NCBI RefSeq assembly: GCF_964340395.1
Contig: NC_135567.1
Coordinates: 17,687,306 to 17,751,305, forward strand
DNA: 64,000 nucleotides
DNA from: Glandiceps talaboti
Taxonomy: Eukaryota > Hemichordata > Enteropneusta > Spengelidae
Reading direction: 5' to 3'
Below, piece after piece: positions 1 to 13,431 of this stretch. The translations under genes were made by a program, and so were the position numbers. The notes beneath the pieces were generated by a model, which worked only from the letters and a program-made list of their open reading frames with translations, was not told the DNA's origin and did not search any database. The stretch's first letter is position 1; each line of letters begins with the position of its first letter.

Positions 1-3000
1 ATAACAATGGCTGCCTCTTCAATGTCATTACCATCACCAATGTATAGTAACCATTCACCTTTAATAAACAAAAACATAGGTCAAGTACATAATTAAACAC
101 AAATTAATTAATCAATAGTTAAATATATGTGATATCAATGATTCCAGCTGATAGTATCGATTAAAATTTTGTTCCAAACCCAAGTCTGTAAGGTACATAA
201 TAATTATATTTTGTCAGATGTATGTAACGAGCACTCACAAAAGAACAAACGACAGTAAACGTAACAGCCAAAAAGAAATAGTGACATGTACACTACATCA
301 GATTTTATAAGATTGATAGTTACCTGTGATGTCTGCCACTCTGTTATGTCCATTGATTTCACAAATAATATTAACCAACGTTGTCAGGTGACTGTCGTAT
401 TTTTGTTCAAAGGCCTTTAGGTCTTTAGGGTCAGGTGTGTTCAAGTTGGAACATTCTCTGAAATCCACCCAGGAAACTTCAGATAGTTCCCTAGCAACGT
501 TGTGTGGTAGTTGTCCTCCTTTGTAGTGACTGGATACCAATTGTTGACGAGGGTCACTGCTCTTTTTTGTCTCAGGTAGGACAACAGGGATGACAGTTCT
601 ACCAATCTCACGTGCCATACGTACTTCCTTGGTACACAGTGATGATGCAATATAGTTTTCGGATATTGCTGACACAACACAACCTGGAAAGTAGAATACA
701 TGGAATATTTTTCCTCAGTGATAGGATGACGTGACGTCACAATTTCTCAAAGTGAACACTGGGGGTGCTATAATTTAGGACAAAATGGCGACATGCATAA
801 CTTTGTTATTTTGGAAGCTAAAACCGATTTTTAAGCTATACAAAAGATAATTGAATTCAAAAAATGGTATAAATCACTAGTCACACATTTATTTTATCAA
901 TAAGACTTGCACTGTCATTTGATTTGACCTTCCCTTTAATATCAGAGAGATAAACATACTGCCCACTTCAAGTAACCGTTCACCTGTTCTGCAACCACAT
1001 CGAAACCAATAAGAAACTGCAACTTCAACACTAAGATAGCAATTTTTAATTACATTTTTTCTGTTATGAAGTGAAGTAAACCATTAAAATGTACTGCAAC
1101 TAGATGCAGACACGGGGGTGTCATGTATTTTACTGGTGGTAAGTTTTATGTTTTACCTATGTCATATACTTATGTTTTACCTGTTGTATGTTCACATTCT
1201 ATATTTGTATGTCCTCATAGGAAAATTCTTGCTATGGAATGTTGTTGTTAATTGTTTCCTCACCTGATTTCCTGACAGCCCTGGTGATATCTTCACTCCA
1301 ATTAACACCTACATCCATACGTCTATCCCTCCATACAGTGATGTCATACTTCTCTAGATAGCTCTGTAATAGGTCAATCCATCCTGCATCCCAGCTACGA
1401 TAACTTATCATGACGTCATACTCACTGAAATGTTGACTTCTGGCTTCCTCTTCTAGAGACTCTAGACCTGAACATGAAGAACATTAAAGATACGATGTCT
1501 TAGTGGGTTGGTATTTGGATGGATGGATGGATGGATGGATGGGTGGATAGATGTATGTATGTATGTATGTATGTATGTATGTATGTATGTATGTATGTAT
1601 GTATGTACGTACGTGTATGTATGTATGCATGTATGTATGTATGTATGTATGGATGGATGGATGGATGGATGGATGGATGGACGGATGGGGGATTGTGGAT
1701 ACGCATGTTGTTGTTCACCTATCACATTCTTTCCTACATTATAGACCATCATTAACATTAACCAATCACAGCAAGCATTCTTTCCTACATTATCAACCAC
1801 CATAGTCATTAACCAATCACATCAAATGTTCTTCCTTACCTGCTATCAACCCATCGCTGTCATTGATCAAGAAATAAACTCTCCAATCTTTTCTCCTCTC
1901 AAAGTCTAAATCAAATTCATATCGCATTTGTCCAATCTTTTGACCGCCTGTCGACATTTCTCGTTTACCGACCAGTTTAGCCGACTTCCGTATATATTTG
2001 CCCTCATTTCTGAGGTGATTATCAGCTTCCTTCATAAACACAAACTTTGGGTAGAGATCCTTGGCTGCTGGAGTTATTACTGACAAAATAAACAAAAATG
2101 GACACAAAATGAACTACTATTACATCGTTTAATTAGATATTATTCCCCAATGTTTTTCTTCCTCCAGCCAAGAAAAATACAAGTGACCTAAGGGGCCTTT
2201 GTTATTGCGAGTAGCTTGGTCACGATATCTTCTGGCTGAATGAAGAAAAATATTGGACAATAACATAATTATACCATCGTCAGTAATATCAAAGAGAAAT
2301 CGGGGAAAGTAATGGCAGTATGAATGTTTTGACTCATATTTCGAACACAGCAGAACTAGTGACGTAGACACACGTTGTCGTGACGTAGAACGACCCGAGT
2401 ATATATTCTATATTTTTGCTCAACTTGGGTCATACAGGGTATAATCTGCTGTATATTGTTGTATGTATGCCTTGGTCATTGAAGGCGGCTAGTATTCAGT
2501 GTGGCTACTGTATACAACTCTGTATACTAGCCTCTTAGCAAAGTGAACGCATCATGTTCTTTGTTTTCTGGAATCCTAGTTCTGTTTTGTTATCATTAAC
2601 TCTAAGACGAGGTGGAAAAATTACAATAATTTTTTCATCCCATCATGCAATGCGTGTTTGATATTCATATGTACTTGTTAAAATAGTCTCAAACAATTAT
2701 TTTCATGGCAAACTGGAAACGGGGTAAATACAAAATGTCGGTCCGTTGCAACATGGTGGCCACGTGATCACTTACATTTTAGAACTGCTGAGTGGTCTTT
2801 CTTTGCCAATGCATCATAGTAGGCTTCCACTAATTTCAAAACACTAGCGGGCGCTGTCATCTGCTGGTCTTTTTTCTTGATGATTCTGTTCAATCTGGTG
2901 GCATACTGAGAAGCTTTGTACGATATCCTCGGAGTTAGTCCCTTAGCAACATATATAAAACCTTCTAAACGGATCCCATCTGCATAGTTACTTATTCGAG

Positions 3001-6000
3001 CTGAAATGTTAAATTAATATAATTTTTATTTGTTCTGTTGTTATATAACAAGTTGGTGGTATCTGTTGTCATGGTTACCAAGATTTACCAATTAGTGTAA
3101 TTTTTATTTGTTCTAATAAGTCTGTGGGTATGTTACCATGGTTACTAACATTTATTTTTTTTTAGATTTGTAACAGGCAGACGATTCTGCCATTTGAATA
3201 ACAGTCACTTGTAACAATAGCTCAGAGACGTTGCTATCTACCATGACAATCAATGACCTTCACTCAAGGGCGACGCGTTGATATATTGTTAGTACAGAAA
3301 ATTGTTCCGACTCTGAAGTTAACACTATATGATTGGGGCTTAGATTTGAACATATGACGATTTCGCGTGTATGTATGTATGTATGTATGTATGTATGTAT
3401 GTATGTATGTATGTATGTGTACGTACGTACGTACGTACGTACGTACGTACATGCACGCACGCACATACATACACACACATACATACATACATACATACAT
3501 ACATACATACATACATACATACATTGTAGAAATTGAGAAACAAGAACTCAACACTGAAACATAATAACATTCTATTCAACAGTAAATTTTACCTGCAACT
3601 GTGGAATATTTTCCTTTGTTTTCTGGCATTGGTAAATGAAATATCAACTGTCCGTTACTGACAACTGCTGGAAAGACTCCATCATACGTCATCACTGTAG
3701 CCACGCCCCCTCCTGTCTGTGCTATGCCAATCAGCGAACCAGACATGTTATAGATGCCACTCATCCCATCGGAACAGTAATTGGCCACAACTTTATACTG
3801 TAATAAAAACCAAACCAGCGGATTACTTGTAGCAGCCGTCATAACATAACAGGATTACGTCATATTGGAATGGCCGAATTACGTCATAGCATGTGAGCGT
3901 TATTTTATAGCATGGCAGGGATATGTCATAGAATAGCAACATTACATCATAGGGTTCCATGTTACTTCAAAGCATGGCACATTTACGTCATAGCTTGGAA
4001 GAGTTACGTCACAGAATTACTGTTATTTCATATCATGACAGAGTTACGTCATAGCATATGGCAGCATTACGTCATAAAATGATAAGTGGTGCATCTCAGA
4101 GTTACGTTATGGCATGGCAGTGTTACGTCATATCATGTCAGAGTTACATCACAAATATCGGAGTTACATCACAAATAACAATTATGTCATATCATGGCAG
4201 AGTTACATCATAGAATGGCAATTACGTCATAGCATGGCAGAGTTACATTATAGCATTTGGTAGTATTACATCATATAATGACAAGAATTACGTCATATGA
4301 TGTCATATTTACGACATCTTGTCCATACCTTTCGCCTTGTGGTCTTGTTAATGTATGTACCATACATGACGTCATTAGTATTGTTGATATGAAATACAAA
4401 TTTGGCAGAATGACTCCATAATTTTAATTGACATGCTTCTGTGTCAACTTTTCCCTTTATCCCGAGATTTGCAAAGTCATTGGCACTAATAACTTCATTG
4501 GTGCTGTGGTTGAAGTATATAAATAACATCAGTGGACGGAATTTCTGTGTGAAAAACAATAAAAACAACGTTTTTTATATAGCTAACAATGAAAAGACGG
4601 ATGGTTGTTATTGTCATGAATTATGCAAATTAGGTAATTCAATATTCATATTACAGAATTAATATATGACAATTAAGATGGTGAAATACCTTCAAATGCA
4701 AACAAAATCAAGTCAGAAATGGGAGTGCATTGACTTTATAATTATCAAAAAGAAAAACCATCGATATGATCACCTTTCTAATAAACTTTAATTTCTCAAT
4801 CATGATATAATTATAGATAATAACTTCAAAGCAAATAACACCTGTATATTAACCTGTACATTGCGTATAGCTGTACCTTTCCATACATCTGAGCATGCGT
4901 GCTAATGCGCAACATTAGTAACTGAGCATGCGTGCTATGTACATTTACATTTAATCTCAAGTAATATTAATAACTCAGCATGCGCATGCTAATGTAAAAT
5001 TCCATATGCAATTCAAGTAATACCAGTATCTGAGCATGCGTAGTAATATCAACGTACATTCAATTGTTTCCCAGCGTTACTAGGATTCTCGCCATCACTA
5101 AAATCACCATCATATTGTTCTCCACCAGTGTCTGCTTCATCCTGTGAATTGCAATCAATAACAATATGTCATTGTATTGATACTAGCATGACGAAATAGG
5201 CCTTCCAAAATTTGCCATGGTGGCGCTCTAGATCTACTTTCTGTCTGTGTGTACCTTGGGGGTATAAATGGTTTAGGTGACTTGGTTAATCATACAGCAC
5301 TGATGCTTTCCTCGATGTCTGAACAACATGAAAACATCCCTAATTTACACTTCTACAGAATACCAAGGAACAAAACTCTTAAGAAACGTACTATGGGGTG
5401 ATGATACCCCCCATTCGAGCGAGGGCGCTGTATTCTCAATTTCCTGTTTGCAGTCTACAATGGCATATTGCACAGCACAGCCAAGATCACTGGTTTTCTC
5501 AGTGTTAGAGATTTGTTATAAGAGGGACATGGTCAAAGAGCTATTCCAGTAACCACGTGACCTTACCCTATTCTTCCTGTCATGCAAGTCAGTAAACTTT
5601 GATTTCAGTTGTTCCCCTTCACCAATGTAATCCAGTTCCCATAATCCAGTCAGATAATAAATTGGCTGTTCCGTGTATCGTTTTACTCCATTCACCAATC
5701 CATGGAAATTACTATGGTGTCGTTCCAGTGTAGTATCCGGTGTCTGATTTAGTCTAGCCAAGGCATTCATCAACTGTATTCTCAATTCCTTATCTTTCCA
5801 ATTGTTTTCACCAAATATAGAAAACCAACTATCCAATCCAATGTTAAAGATCGGCTTCTTTTGATCTGCAGCTGTGCTGATGACGTCAATCAGTTCTACA
5901 ACATAATGATGTCATAAGTTTTATGATGTCATGAATCCAATTTTGAGATTGCAATGAGAACTGTGATCGTTTTCATTTATTGAGATAAAATGTAGCAAAA

Positions 6001-9000
6001 GATTGCGACCTTGCTACCTTAGAGTGCAGAATGTGCAGTTTTCGTATGGTTTTCTGAACGGTAATCAAACATAGCTTCTGATTATCTACATTAAATGGAT
6101 GGCAACTATAACTCTGCAAACTTAATCTAAGAAAAAAAACCTGTGACGGTCTGTACGTTTTCACTCTTATCGCCAAAAATCAATGACGTAGATGCTCATT
6201 GTCATGAGGAACAATGGCCAGGATATGACTCATGTTCTCTGTTCGAACGTGTACAACCTGGGTCGAGCCACAGGGGCATGTATTATTGCTTAGATTGCCG
6301 TTCTCTTAAGGAAAATATCATACGTATCCTGCTGCTACAAATGTATCAATCGCTATACTAGTAGAAAAAACACACAAGCCTTGTGTTATTTCCTCCTAGT
6401 GGAAAATTGTAGTCAAAACGTTTTTATATTTAGCCAGTAGGTATGGAAAACAACGATCTAAGAAATACTACATGCCCCTATGGGTTGAACATGCTTTAAT
6501 ATTCATATACCGTATTTACACGCGTTAGCGCCCTCACACGTGCAATGGGTAATGGATATATACCTTTATTCTCCTGTGTATGTGAAGACAACAATACCAC
6601 CATTGTTCTGGACTTATCGGCCTTTGATAGCTCCATGGTAACAGGTTTGACGTTCATTTCTTCTAAATTCTTCTTCAGTTTATCTGCTTTAGATTTTTCA
6701 TGTTTTGTACAACAAATAATGACAGCAAACTCATCTGAAGCCATTGGTTGATAGACATAAGGAGTAAATGGTATAGGTAACTCTCTGTAAATAACAATTA
6801 TGGTTGGTTAACAAAAACAATCTCATCGAGCCAATTGGTCGATAGGCACATGGAGTGAATGTTACTGGTAACTGTCTATAAATAAACAACTATGATTGGT
6901 TAACAAAAACAAACTGATTAGAACCTATGTGTTGATAGCGACGTGGAGTAAATGGTTTAGGTAACTGTCTGTAAATAAACCATTTATGATTGGTTTATAA
7001 AAACGCCACGCGATTTACAAAAAAAATCTAGCCAGTGACAATATGCTATTTACCTTTTTGGTTTGACGTCAAACAACTTCATGAGTTCAGCCTCGTCCCC
7101 GTACGATTTTGTATTTGCAATATACTCTTTATGGACGTCGTCTCTCTCCATCTTAAACTGGTATGTTTGTTCCGTTACTCCACTGGTATCAACAAAGACA
7201 AACGTACCCTCTATTGTAGTGCTCTTTGATTTGTCCTCTTTTGCCTTCCCTGAGATAAAAAAGAAGATAAATGTATTCATTCAATCATGTTATCTTAAGT
7301 GTCGCTTTCTATTGTTTTCTGAGTGGCTTTATCAAAGAGGACCAGTGAACGCTCAAATGAAATGAGCAGTACAACCAGTGGTGTATCATTGGTTAGTGAC
7401 CACACTGATGATCAAAATCACTGACTATAAAAGCTGGCTAGATTAGAATACAACCATTGTTTAAAACCAATAATTTTGTTTACTAGTTGAGGGAAAAGTT
7501 ATACTTACCAAAAAAGGTGTATGAATAAAACTGATGGTTTGATGAGATATTGACCTGTTTAGTTATGTTGTCATAGAAACCAGTATGTCGAATTCCAAAT
7601 GCCCAGGTGTTGTCAAGTATAAGTAGATTACCACCACGATGCACAATACCTATATCATGTGGTAAGTCAGTCCCTGTGTACGTCACATTATACATCCCGG
7701 ACAGTCCAGTTCTTTCTAATGTTGCATTAAATAGTCCTACAGACTTCGATTTCTGGTAACCTAGGGAGACAACATAATTTGTATTAATCAACAGACTTAG
7801 ATTTCCAGTAACTTAGGGAGACACTGTAGATTTATCGAATAGTCCTGGAGACATCGATTTCTGGTAACCTAGGGAGACAACATAATTTGTATTAATCAAC
7901 AGACTTAGATTTCCAGTAACTTAGGGAGACACTGTAGATTTATGGAATAGTCCAAGAGACTTCGATTTCTGGTAACCTAGGGAGACAACATAATTTGTAT
8001 TAATCAACAGTCTTAGATTTCCAGTAACTTAGGGAGACACTGTAGATTTATGGAATAGTCCAAGAGACTTCGAGTTCTGGTAACCTAGGGAGACAACATA
8101 ATTTGTATGAATCAACAGACTTATATTTCCAGTAACTTAGGGAGACACTGTAGATTTATGGAATAGTCCTAGAGACTTCGATTTCTGGTAACCTAGGGAG
8201 ACAACATAATTTGTATGAATCAACAGACTTATATTTCCAGTAACTTAGGGAGACACTGTAGATTTATCGAATAGTCCAAGAAACTTCGATTTCTGGTAAC
8301 CTAGGGAGACAACACAATTTGTATTAATCAATAGACTTAGATTTCCAGTAACTTAGGGAGACACTGTAGATTTATCGAATAGTCCAAGAGACTTTGATTG
8401 CTGGTAACCTAGGGAGACAACATAATTTGTATTAATCAACAGAGTTAGATTTCCAGTAACTTAGGGAGACACTGTAGATTTATCGAATAGTCCAAGAGAC
8501 TTCGATTTCTGGTAACCTAGGGAGACAACATAGTTTGTATAGTTTGTATTAATCAACAGACTTAGATTTCCAGTAACTTAGGGAGACACTATAGATTTAT
8601 CGAATAGTCCAAGAGACTTCGATTTTTTGGTAACCTAGGGAGACAATAGTGTGTAGTAATCAAGAGAATTCGATTGCTAGTAACTTAGGGAGACAAAATA
8701 GTTTGTTTATATATTTCAACCCAACTTTATCTGCCTATACGTGACAGATGGAAACACAATATGAGAAGCTAAAATACATCGATTTATCAAATCCTCGGTA
8801 GCATATCAGTTGTCAAGACAACCAGTGACATTTTAATGGTATGACCTTTGACCTACCTCTTCCTGGTACCTGACTTTTCCCAGCATCACCTCTGTCGACA
8901 TAGTTCCCTTCCAGTCGGTAACCTTGGTTACAGATGACTGCACATATCTCCCCAACCATCATGTAGTCATCCTCGGCCCAATTACCCTCATCATTCTGTG

Positions 9001-9907
9001 ACCATTCACCTCGGTATTCAAACTTCAATTTAAGAATATTTCCTTGAATATTCCCTTTTATTTTCCATCCAGGGACACCCTTTCCAGTCACCTGACACAT
9101 TGGGAACAAAATTGTGATGTAAGCTGATTTAGGGATTTGAAATCTAATAATTTTATAATTGTCAGGTGATAACTTGTACATGTATGTATGTATGTATGTA
9201 TGTATGTATGTATGTATGTATGTATGTATGTATGTATGTAGGTAGGTAGGTAGGTAGGTAGGTAGGTAGGTAGGTAGGTAGGTAGGTAGGTATGTATGCA
9301 TGCATGCATGCATGCATGCATGTATGTATGTATGTATGTATGTATGTATGTATGTATGTGGGGGGAAATGGATGGGTGGATGGATACATGGGTGTTTGGA
9401 CGGACAGACAGGGGAGTGGGTGATTTGGGAAAGTCGGTCAGTCAGTCAGTCACTCAGTCAGTCAGTCAGTCAGTCGGTCAGTTGGTCAGTCAGTCAGTCA
9501 GTCAGTCAGTCAGTCAGTGAACAGATCCAACATACCTTGTTGCCATCTTGGTTCAGCAACATGGTAAAATCTTTAACTTTGCTTTGACCAGATCGTTCAT
9601 CTTTGACAATGGCTTGACAACACCATACTCCAGTCACGCACCAATCAGATTCCTCCCGCGAGTGACGTCGAACCAAGTCTACAAGAATATACATCCAAAA
9701 GCGGTGATATCTTTCCTTATTGAGCATACAATAACTCTTAAAGAATATATTCCTATATAAGGCAAAGTTAGTGTCCAAATATGGCCACATCTTAATCTTA
9801 CGTTTTTAATAACCATATCGATATAGTCAATCTTTCAATTGATAGTTTTGTAAATGTTAACAGCATCTTAGAAAAAGTCTTATATGTGGGTTGTAAATAA
9901 TCCCAAC

Positions 9908-9965
<58 letters not shown>

Positions 9966-12900
9966 ATTTCAGGTTTTTTGTTTTGTTTAAAAATGGAAAG
10001 AAAAAAAAAGTATTTGTATTTTTACATTTGATTTGGCAATTTTCATTCATTTTCCGATTTAAAAGGTGCACTATCTTTTGAAACTAGTTAGATATAATGA
10101 TTTATTCGTAGTAATACACACCACGAGGTGCATTGAATTATCTATGAGTAAATATACAACAATAAATCCAATCATATTGCACCCCAATGTGATCACGAAT
10201 GTAACAACTGAAAATTAACTGCTATTTCGATGAATGCAACAACTGAAAATTACCTGCTATTTCGATGAATGCAACAACTGAAAATTACCTGCTATTTCGT
10301 TGACTGCAGCACACAGTGCCTTAGGAAGTGGATCAGCGAATGATGATAAATTGATGAATGTGGTGTGAGACAAGGAATATGCAATGTTATCAGGTACTCG
10401 ATCTAAGGCACGTACGCTACATCCGGGTCTTACAACAGGGACGATGATGGTTTCATTCATATTGAATCGTTCAGCAGCCCTTGTGAGATGACGTACAATG
10501 TTTTCATCCCTTGCTGTACTCTCACTGTAGATCAACAGAAAGGTTCTAGCGTCGTGGAGTTCCTCAACATCCGTTGTAACCTTGAGACCACGTTTCCTCA
10601 ATGCTGTTGCCAGGATACCAGCATACTCCATGTCTTCATCAGTAGCTGCAATACTGACTTCATACTGATCAGATTGTAATACCTGTCCGGACCATGCCGG
10701 CTTCTTAAGTGACTTTGCATTATTTTCCATTTCCAATGATGTTCCTTGTGGTAGTAATTTACATGTTAACAGCTCCTGCCACTTATCTTCTGGATCTAGA
10801 TATTAACAATAGTAATTACATATTAAAGTTGTCATATGGATGAGGATTGGATATTTATTTTGGAATTTTAATTGATAAAACAATTTTATTATGGCTTCCT
10901 ACTTGAAAAATGAATGTAAAATATCATAGTCCAAGTCTGTAACTCAATACATAGCAGAATGCTAAAAAAAAATAAGTAAAAAGTTTGTTATTGTAGATAC
11001 AATAACAAACACTTTTGCAATTTATTGAGTTACAAACACGGAATTGGCATATGCTGATTCAGGTTTAATTTTCAAGTAGGAAGCCATGATAAAATTGTTT
11101 TACAAATTAATATTCTGAAATAAATATCCAATCTTTATCGATATGGCCACTTTTGTAATCAGTCAGGATGAATTCTCTTTGTTGTCCAGCAAGTACAATT
11201 TGGAGCAAATTCTTATGCACGCATCACTGTTCTGTGTTTGTTGCAAATACTATTGCAGTCAGGCATAAATACGGTGGCCTATAAGTGCCATTATGTGATT
11301 TTAAATATCAGACGTTTTCACCTGTGAATTTTTCAGTTGATTGTCAAAGTCCAAAACTGAAAATAAGGACAATACAAAATCATAAAGAAACAAAGTGAAA
11401 ATGTTGGAAAATTCGAAATCACACAATGGCACTTACACGCCACCGTACATACCACTAAGTCTATAGTAACTGTATGTTAGTCACACTACGTTTGGGCATT
11501 CCTGAAAAAAATTAATATAGTAAAGTTTGAATTCTATTTTAAGTCAGATTTCAGCTCAAACGCATGTCACGTCACACTTCATACACAAATATGCAGATAT
11601 TAAACAACGTCCGGAAAACACATTTAAAAAAAAAAATCTACTAAGTGATGTCACTTATTTACCTTCTTCCTCAAACGTCTCTATAGCTGTAACTGGTTTC
11701 TGAGGCCTGTCACCTTGGTAACCTGGTGTTGAACCAACCACATTCAATTTCTTTAACTCGTCATCAACGTTAACGCCACTACTACCTGACGCCACAGCTG
11801 TCGTTGAGGGCGCTGCAACTGATATGGCGGATCCATCCATATTCTGTATCTCTTTTGGCGTAACCCATGAATCTAGCTCTGGTGGCAGCATATCAATACG
11901 GGCTTTGATAACTGCCATTTCTGTTCTTAGTACTTTGGCAGCATACCATTGGCCGTCGGCCCATTTCACGTTCAATTCATCATCTGCTTTCACCTGCAAC
12001 ATCAACCAATCAGATGATAGCAACTATTGTATCGATATACAGTAGATGGTTGGCAATGTATGACGTCACATTTAGATCATGATGTCTGGTGATATATGGT
12101 ATTCAGGAATTCAAAAATTAGTAAAGGAATGGTAGACAATGCATTATCATATTATAACCACATCATTAAAATGTAAGAAAATGCAATACAACTCAAGGCG
12201 AGATGAGACGAGACGAGACAAGATGTGACGAGACTAGCCGAAACAAGACAAGACAAGTCAAGTCAAGTCAAGTAAAATCAAGTCAGGTCAGGACAACACA
12301 ACACAACACAACACAACACAACACAACACAACACAACACAAGATAACTCACCACTACACAACACTACACTACACTACACTACACTACACTACACTACACT
12401 ACACTACATTACATTACATTACACAAAACAACACCACATCTCATCATTTGCATACTACAAGTACAGAAATGATTTCTTTAAAATCACTTACTTCGTTAGG
12501 GTCAGAGATTTTTCTACCATCCCTGTATTTACACGCATCAGGTATAACTGCATCATCATATTGGCTTCCCCAACCTGGGTACGTTACCTAGCAACAAATA
12601 AAAACCCGAATATGTTACCTAGAAAAAATGTATACAAACAACCACATCCATGACTTGCTACTCAGTGACAACCGAGATTAGAAAAATTTACTTTGCAACT
12701 ATCATCAAAACCTTCTACTTGCATACAAACAATGCAAGAAATATTTACTTAGCAACAATTGCAGCCAGGAGTTGGTACTAGGTGACAAACGACACAGAGG
12801 GAATTAGACATGCCAGGATAGACAAGTTTACCTAAGAAAAAAACAGTTAACAATATAATTGTACATCTTACCTGGTAAATAATCTGATTATCAACTTCCA

Positions 12901-13122
12901 GTACAGTACTTGGCAACCATCTCTTATATTTAAATACTTTCACTCTCTGACCAACAGATAATGATGATCCACTACTAGAGGCTGAAGATGAAATACATGG
13001 TCAGAAACAAAATGGTTGAGAATGTTTATACTGAACAAAACACTTACACACACATACATACATACATACATACATACATACATACATACATACATACATA
13101 CATACATACATACATACATACA

Positions 13123-13156
<34 letters not shown>

Positions 13157-13374
13157 CGTACGTACGTACGTACGTACATACATACATACATACATACATA
13201 CATACATACATACATACATACATACATACATACATACATACATACATACATACATACATACATACATACATACATACATACATACATACATACATACATA
13301 CATACATACATACATACATACATACATACATACATACATACATACATACATACATACATACATACATACATACA

Positions 13375-13431
<57 letters not shown>

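Larger units (their letters stand above)
1840..5141 (-). other. Beta-rich region 2 and linker before the C-terminal TIR
   Basis: Exon 5058-5141 encodes an acidic, low-complexity linker (GGEQYDGDFSDGENPSN). Exons 4329-4544 and 3593-3797 encode beta-rich sequence including MSGIYNMSGSLIGIAQTGGG, the counterpart of the region in exon 7509-7760. Exons 2776-3000 and 1840-2079 are mixed alpha/beta (VLKLVEAYYDALAKKDHSAV, then LYPKFVFMKEADNH and WRVYFLINDSDGLIA), which is vaguely reminiscent of an NTF2-like cone fold; that is only a guess. All phases agree. Confidence 0.45.
7054..9678 (-). other. Beta-rich region 1 between the TIR-like domains
   Basis: Exons 9536-9678, 8857-9091, 7509-7760 and 7054-7249 encode Gly/Tyr-rich beta-strand sequence, e.g. 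TGVWCCQAIVKDE, GWKIKGNIQGNILKLKFEY and LSGMYNVTYTGTD followed by DIGIVHRGGNLLIL. The SGMYNV segment matches SGIYNM in exon 3593-3797 with a similar following strand pattern, so this region and the one after TIR-like domain 2 look like copies of one module. I do not recognise the family; it could be lipocalin-like or jelly-roll-like. The last of these exons has a charged, likely helical end (MERDDVHKEYIANTK). Confidence 0.45.

Noticed and set aside
7741-8700. Regular 108-bp spacing resembling a CRISPR-like array
   Set aside because: There are no unique spacers between repeats, the unit contains an exon boundary and the genome is eukaryotic.
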